Origin: JBHJGM01 sp964405825
GTDB lineage: Bacteria; Verrucomicrobiota; Verrucomicrobiia; Opitutales; JBHJGM01
Assembly: GCA_964405825.1 (NCBI GenBank)
Contig: CAYOPI010000009.1
Coordinates: 4,916 to 68,915 of the forward strand
Length of the DNA stretch: 64,000 bases
Direction of reading: 5' to 3'
The notes under the pieces were generated by a model. The model was not told the origin of the DNA. It saw only the letters and a program-made list of their open reading frames with translations, and made no database searches. The position numbers were made by a program, and so were the translations under genes. Positions 61,960 through 64,000 of this stretch are shown piece by piece (position 1 is the stretch's first letter; the number at the start of each line of letters is the position of its first letter).

Positions 61960-62394
61960 ATGATGACGCCGGCGGCCCTGATTCCCTGCCTGCGTTACCG
62001 TGACCCCCGGGCGGCGATGGAGCCGCTTTGCCGCGTGTTTGGTTTGCGCAAACACCTGGTGGTCGACGGGTCGGACGGCCGTTTGGAGCACGCCGAACTT
62101 TCAGGCGAAAGCTGCATGATCATGCTTTCAGGCATCGATCCCGAAGGCCAGTTCGATCAGTTGGTTCGCCAGCCCGAGGAGGTAGGCGGGTTTGAGACGC
62201 AGAACACCTACATCGTCGTAAAGGATGTCGAAGCGGTTTACACAAAGGCGAAGAGCGAAGCGGGCTGGTCGATTCGAATGGATCTGCGAGCGGAAGACTA
62301 CGGCGGACTGAGCTTCACCTGCGCGGATGCCGAGGGGCATTTGTGGAGCGTCGGCTCGTACGATCCGTGGGCGTCGCTACCACCGACTTGCTGA
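61960..62394 (+). CDS. VOC family protein, second copy type
   Basis: A 144-residue VOC-fold protein resembling the PhnB/YcfI-like group (IPCLRYRDPRAAMEPLCRVFGL at the N-terminus, GLSFTCADAEGHLWSVGSYDPW at the C-terminus). The EGHLW-type C-terminal segment carries a probable metal Glu or His. It is not closely similar to the 60411-60845 protein. The start is ATG 61960 (a second ATG follows immediately); it lies 24 nt after mdh, so it may be co-transcribed. Confidence 0.82.
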   Translation: MMTPAALIPCLRYRDPRAAMEPLCRVFGLRKHLVVDGSDGRLEHAELSGESCMIMLSGIDPEGQFDQLVRQPEEVGGFETQNTYIVVKDVEAVYTKAKSEAGWSIRMDLRAEDYGGLSFTCADAEGHLWSVGSYDPWASLPPTC

Positions 62395-62430
62395 GGGCAG
62401 AGTCCCTTTTTCGAAACCCCAACCGGACGA

Positions 62431-62465
62431 CGTCCCGGCAAAAAGCCGCCGGGGCGTTTTCTTTT
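62431..62465 (+). terminator. Rho-independent terminator
   Basis: CGTCCCGGC and GCCGGGGCG form a nine-pair stem (one G-T pair) with an eight-base loop, followed by TTTTCTTTT. It lies 37 nt after the VOC gene and would end the mdh-VOC transcript. Confidence 0.85.
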
Positions 62466-62518
62466 CGCTTGCGCCGGGGACAGGGCCGGTGCGCGATGGA
62501 GGTTCCCTTTGCTCACTC

Positions 62519-63634
62519 ATGACCCAATCGCTTGAACCCATGAAAGTCGGCATCGTCGGCTGCGGAAACATCAGCAAACAGTACTTCAGGGGCTGCGAGG
62601 CCTTTGCGGAACTGGAGGTAGTGGCCGTGGCCGACCTCAATCGCGAAGCGGCCGAAAAGTCCGCCGAAGCGTACTCGATCGCACGCGTGCTTGAGGTGGA
62701 CGCGCTGATCGCCGACGCGGAGGTGGAGTGCGTGCTCAACCTGACGATTCCGCAGGCGCACGCGGAGATCAATCTCAAGGCCCTGCAGGCGGGCAAGCAC
62801 GCCTACTGCGAGAAGCCCTTTGCGCTGAGCACGGAGGAGGCCGCGCCGGTTCTGAAACTGGCGGCGGAGAAGGGCCTGCGCGTGGGTTGCGCGCCGGATA
62901 CATTTTTGTCGGGTGTGCTGCAGACCGCGCGCAAGCTGGTGGACGACGGGGCCATTGGACGACCGCTGACGGCCACGGCCAACATGCAGTGTGGCGGTCA
63001 CGAGACCTGGCACCCCAGCCCGGAGTTTTACTACAAGGCCGGCGGCGGACCGCTGCTGGACATGGGCCCGTACTACCTGACGGCGCTGGTGAACATCCTC
63101 GGGCCGGTGCGCTCACTGTCGGCCTACACGCGCACGAGCTTTGCCGAGCGCACCATCACCAGCCAGCCCAAGCACGGGCAAACCATCACCGTGGAAACGC
63201 CCACGCTGATCCTGGCAACGCTGGACTTTGCCAACGATGTGCTGGCGAACATCACCTTCAGTTTCGATCACCGACGCGGCCTGGACATGTGCCCGCTGCA
63301 GGTCGCCGGCACCGAGGGCTCGCTGAAACTGGCGGACCCCAACGGCTTCAAGGGCGAGTTGGTGTTGCACCGGGCCGATTCCGAAGAACCCGAGAGTGTT
63401 CCGGTTGAGCACCCGCATGAAGGCCAGCGTTCGATCGGTCTGGCCGACATGGCCCGGGCAATTCGACTGGACAGGCCCCATCGCGTGAGTGGCGAACTGG
63501 CCAATCACGTCCTGGAGATCATGACCGGGTGCCTGGACTCGGGCCAGGCGCAGGCTTTTCGGCAGATGCGAACAACGTGCGAGCGCCCGGCGATGCTTCC
63601 GACCGGACTGCAACCCGCGCAATTGACCGACTGA
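62519..63634 (+). CDS. Gfo/Idh/MocA family NAD(P)-dependent oxidoreductase
   Basis: A 371-residue sugar or polyol oxidoreductase. The Rossmann loop is VGIVGCGNIS, the family lysine is in CEKPFAL, and GGGPLLDMGPYYLTALVNILGPV begins the C-terminal beta-sheet domain. Such enzymes are abundant in polysaccharide-degrading Verrucomicrobiota, and the adjacent sulfatase fits a role in breaking down sulfated or uronate sugars. ATG 62519 gives a short N-terminal extension before the Rossmann fold; ATG 62540 is an alternative. Confidence 0.92.
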   Translation: MTQSLEPMKVGIVGCGNISKQYFRGCEAFAELEVVAVADLNREAAEKSAEAYSIARVLEVDALIADAEVECVLNLTIPQAHAEINLKALQAGKHAYCEKPFALSTEEAAPVLKLAAEKGLRVGCAPDTFLSGVLQTARKLVDDGAIGRPLTATANMQCGGHETWHPSPEFYYKAGGGPLLDMGPYYLTALVNILGPVRSLSAYTRTSFAERTITSQPKHGQTITVETPTLILATLDFANDVLANITFSFDHRRGLDMCPLQVAGTEGSLKLADPNGFKGELVLHRADSEEPESVPVEHPHEGQRSIGLADMARAIRLDRPHRVSGELANHVLEIMTGCLDSGQAQAFRQMRTTCERPAMLPTGLQPAQLTD

Positions 63635-63647
63635 ACCCAGCTGCCCC

Positions 63648-64000
63648 GTGACCCAGACCGATACCCCGCCCAACGTCCTGCTCCTCGTCACCGACCAGCA
63701 CCGGGGCGATTGCCTGGGCTATGCGGGCCATCCGGTGCTGCAGACGCCGTTTCTCGATCAGCTGGCCTCGAGTGGCTTCTACTTTCCGCACGCGTACTCG
63801 GCGCACCCGCAGTGTATTCCAGCGCGGCGCACGCTGTTGACCGGCACCTGCGCCAACACCCACGGGGTTTACTGCAACTACACCGGGCCGCCCCTGCCCT
63901 AGCCCACCCAGCCTGAAGTCTTCACCCAAAATGGCTATCACACCCCCCTGTGTGGCAAGGTGCACACCTTCCCCGAGCGCGCGCTGTACGGGTTCATGAG
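63648..64000 (+). pseudogene. Sulfatase, N-terminal part, interrupted by an in-frame amber codon (runs off right edge)
   Basis: A type I sulfatase start: VLLLVTDQHRGDCLGYAG supplies the first metal Asp, and CIPAR at residues 56-60 is the C-x-P-x-R site whose Cys is turned into formylglycine. After YTGPPLP a TAG at 63900-63902 stops the frame, yet the same frame continues (PTQPEVFTQNGYHTPLCGKVHTF) exactly as a sulfatase should. It is either a nonsense mutation, a sequencing error or read-through. GTG 63648 is the start, 13 nt after the oxidoreductase gene, so they are co-transcribed. The rest lies outside the window. Confidence 0.8.

Overview
The window is GC-rich (roughly 62-65 %), densely packed bacterial chromosome. 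The gene content points to the phylum Verrucomicrobiota, most likely the class Opitutae. The pointers are two giant prepilin-like proteins of the Verru_Chthon cassette type, a PEP-CTERM surface protein, a GH9 cellulase next to other carbohydrate-active genes, a sulfatase, the imuA-imuB-dnaE2 mutasome and a Gfo/Idh oxidoreductase. This placement is inference from gene content; no rRNA gene is present. I found no insertion sequence, prophage or CRISPR array.

Layout. (1) 1-8646: a purine/uric-acid type catabolic cluster. The minus-strand operon runs ygfK > ygeX > selenium-dependent xanthine dehydrogenase > ygeY > ygeW and meets a convergent carbamate kinase that is cut by the left edge. The set resembles the anaerobic uric-acid-degradation clusters of gut bacteria, but YgfK is a short form without its central FAD/NAD module. 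(2) 8909-12181: a plus-strand run of a frameshifted pseudopilin with a poly-aspartate tail, a bitopic membrane protein, an exported MTA-phosphorylase-like protein and a multi-pass membrane protein; no known system matches it. (3) 12212-22005: a GH9 cellulase, a propeller-like protein and a 1872-residue secreted protein combining beta-propellers, Ig/PKD domains, two c-type haem sites and two carbohydrate-binding-like modules. (4) 22042-25160: a minus-strand operon PEP-CTERM protein > DUF1573 > rhodanese > MauE-like > Anbu proteasome homologue. (5) 25259-30955: the SOS mutagenesis cassette imuA-imuB-dnaE2 behind a promoter with a LexA-like box in its spacer. (6) 31005-38213: assorted enzymes, namely a beta-hydroxyacid dehydrogenase, an AhpD-like protein, a GH36-like hydrolase, a divergent alkaline phosphatase lipoprotein, an M32 carboxypeptidase and an EEP phosphatase/nuclease. 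(7) 38214-43578: dnaX with a ten-A slippage site, SRP RNA, an HTH protein, an SGNH hydrolase, aroC, a degenerate CobW-like protein and tRNA-Leu(CAG). (8) 43707-57436: two paralogous modules, each a giant prepilin-like protein followed by a translationally coupled small secreted protein, flanking a secreted helical protein and an alpha/beta hydrolase. (9) 57602-64000: mutS, two VOC proteins, malate dehydrogenase, a Gfo/Idh oxidoreductase and the start of a sulfatase interrupted by an in-frame amber codon.

How the genes work together. Region 1 would oxidise purines and break the ureido/diamino intermediates down to ammonia, pyruvate-level carbon and carbamoyl phosphate, with carbamate kinase recovering ATP. 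Region 5 is a DNA-damage mutagenesis unit. Regions 3 and 8 are extracytoplasmic and fit a polymer-degrading, surface-decorated lifestyle. Most start codons were chosen from homology, signal peptides and gene overlaps, because Shine-Dalgarno sequences are weak or absent before many genes.
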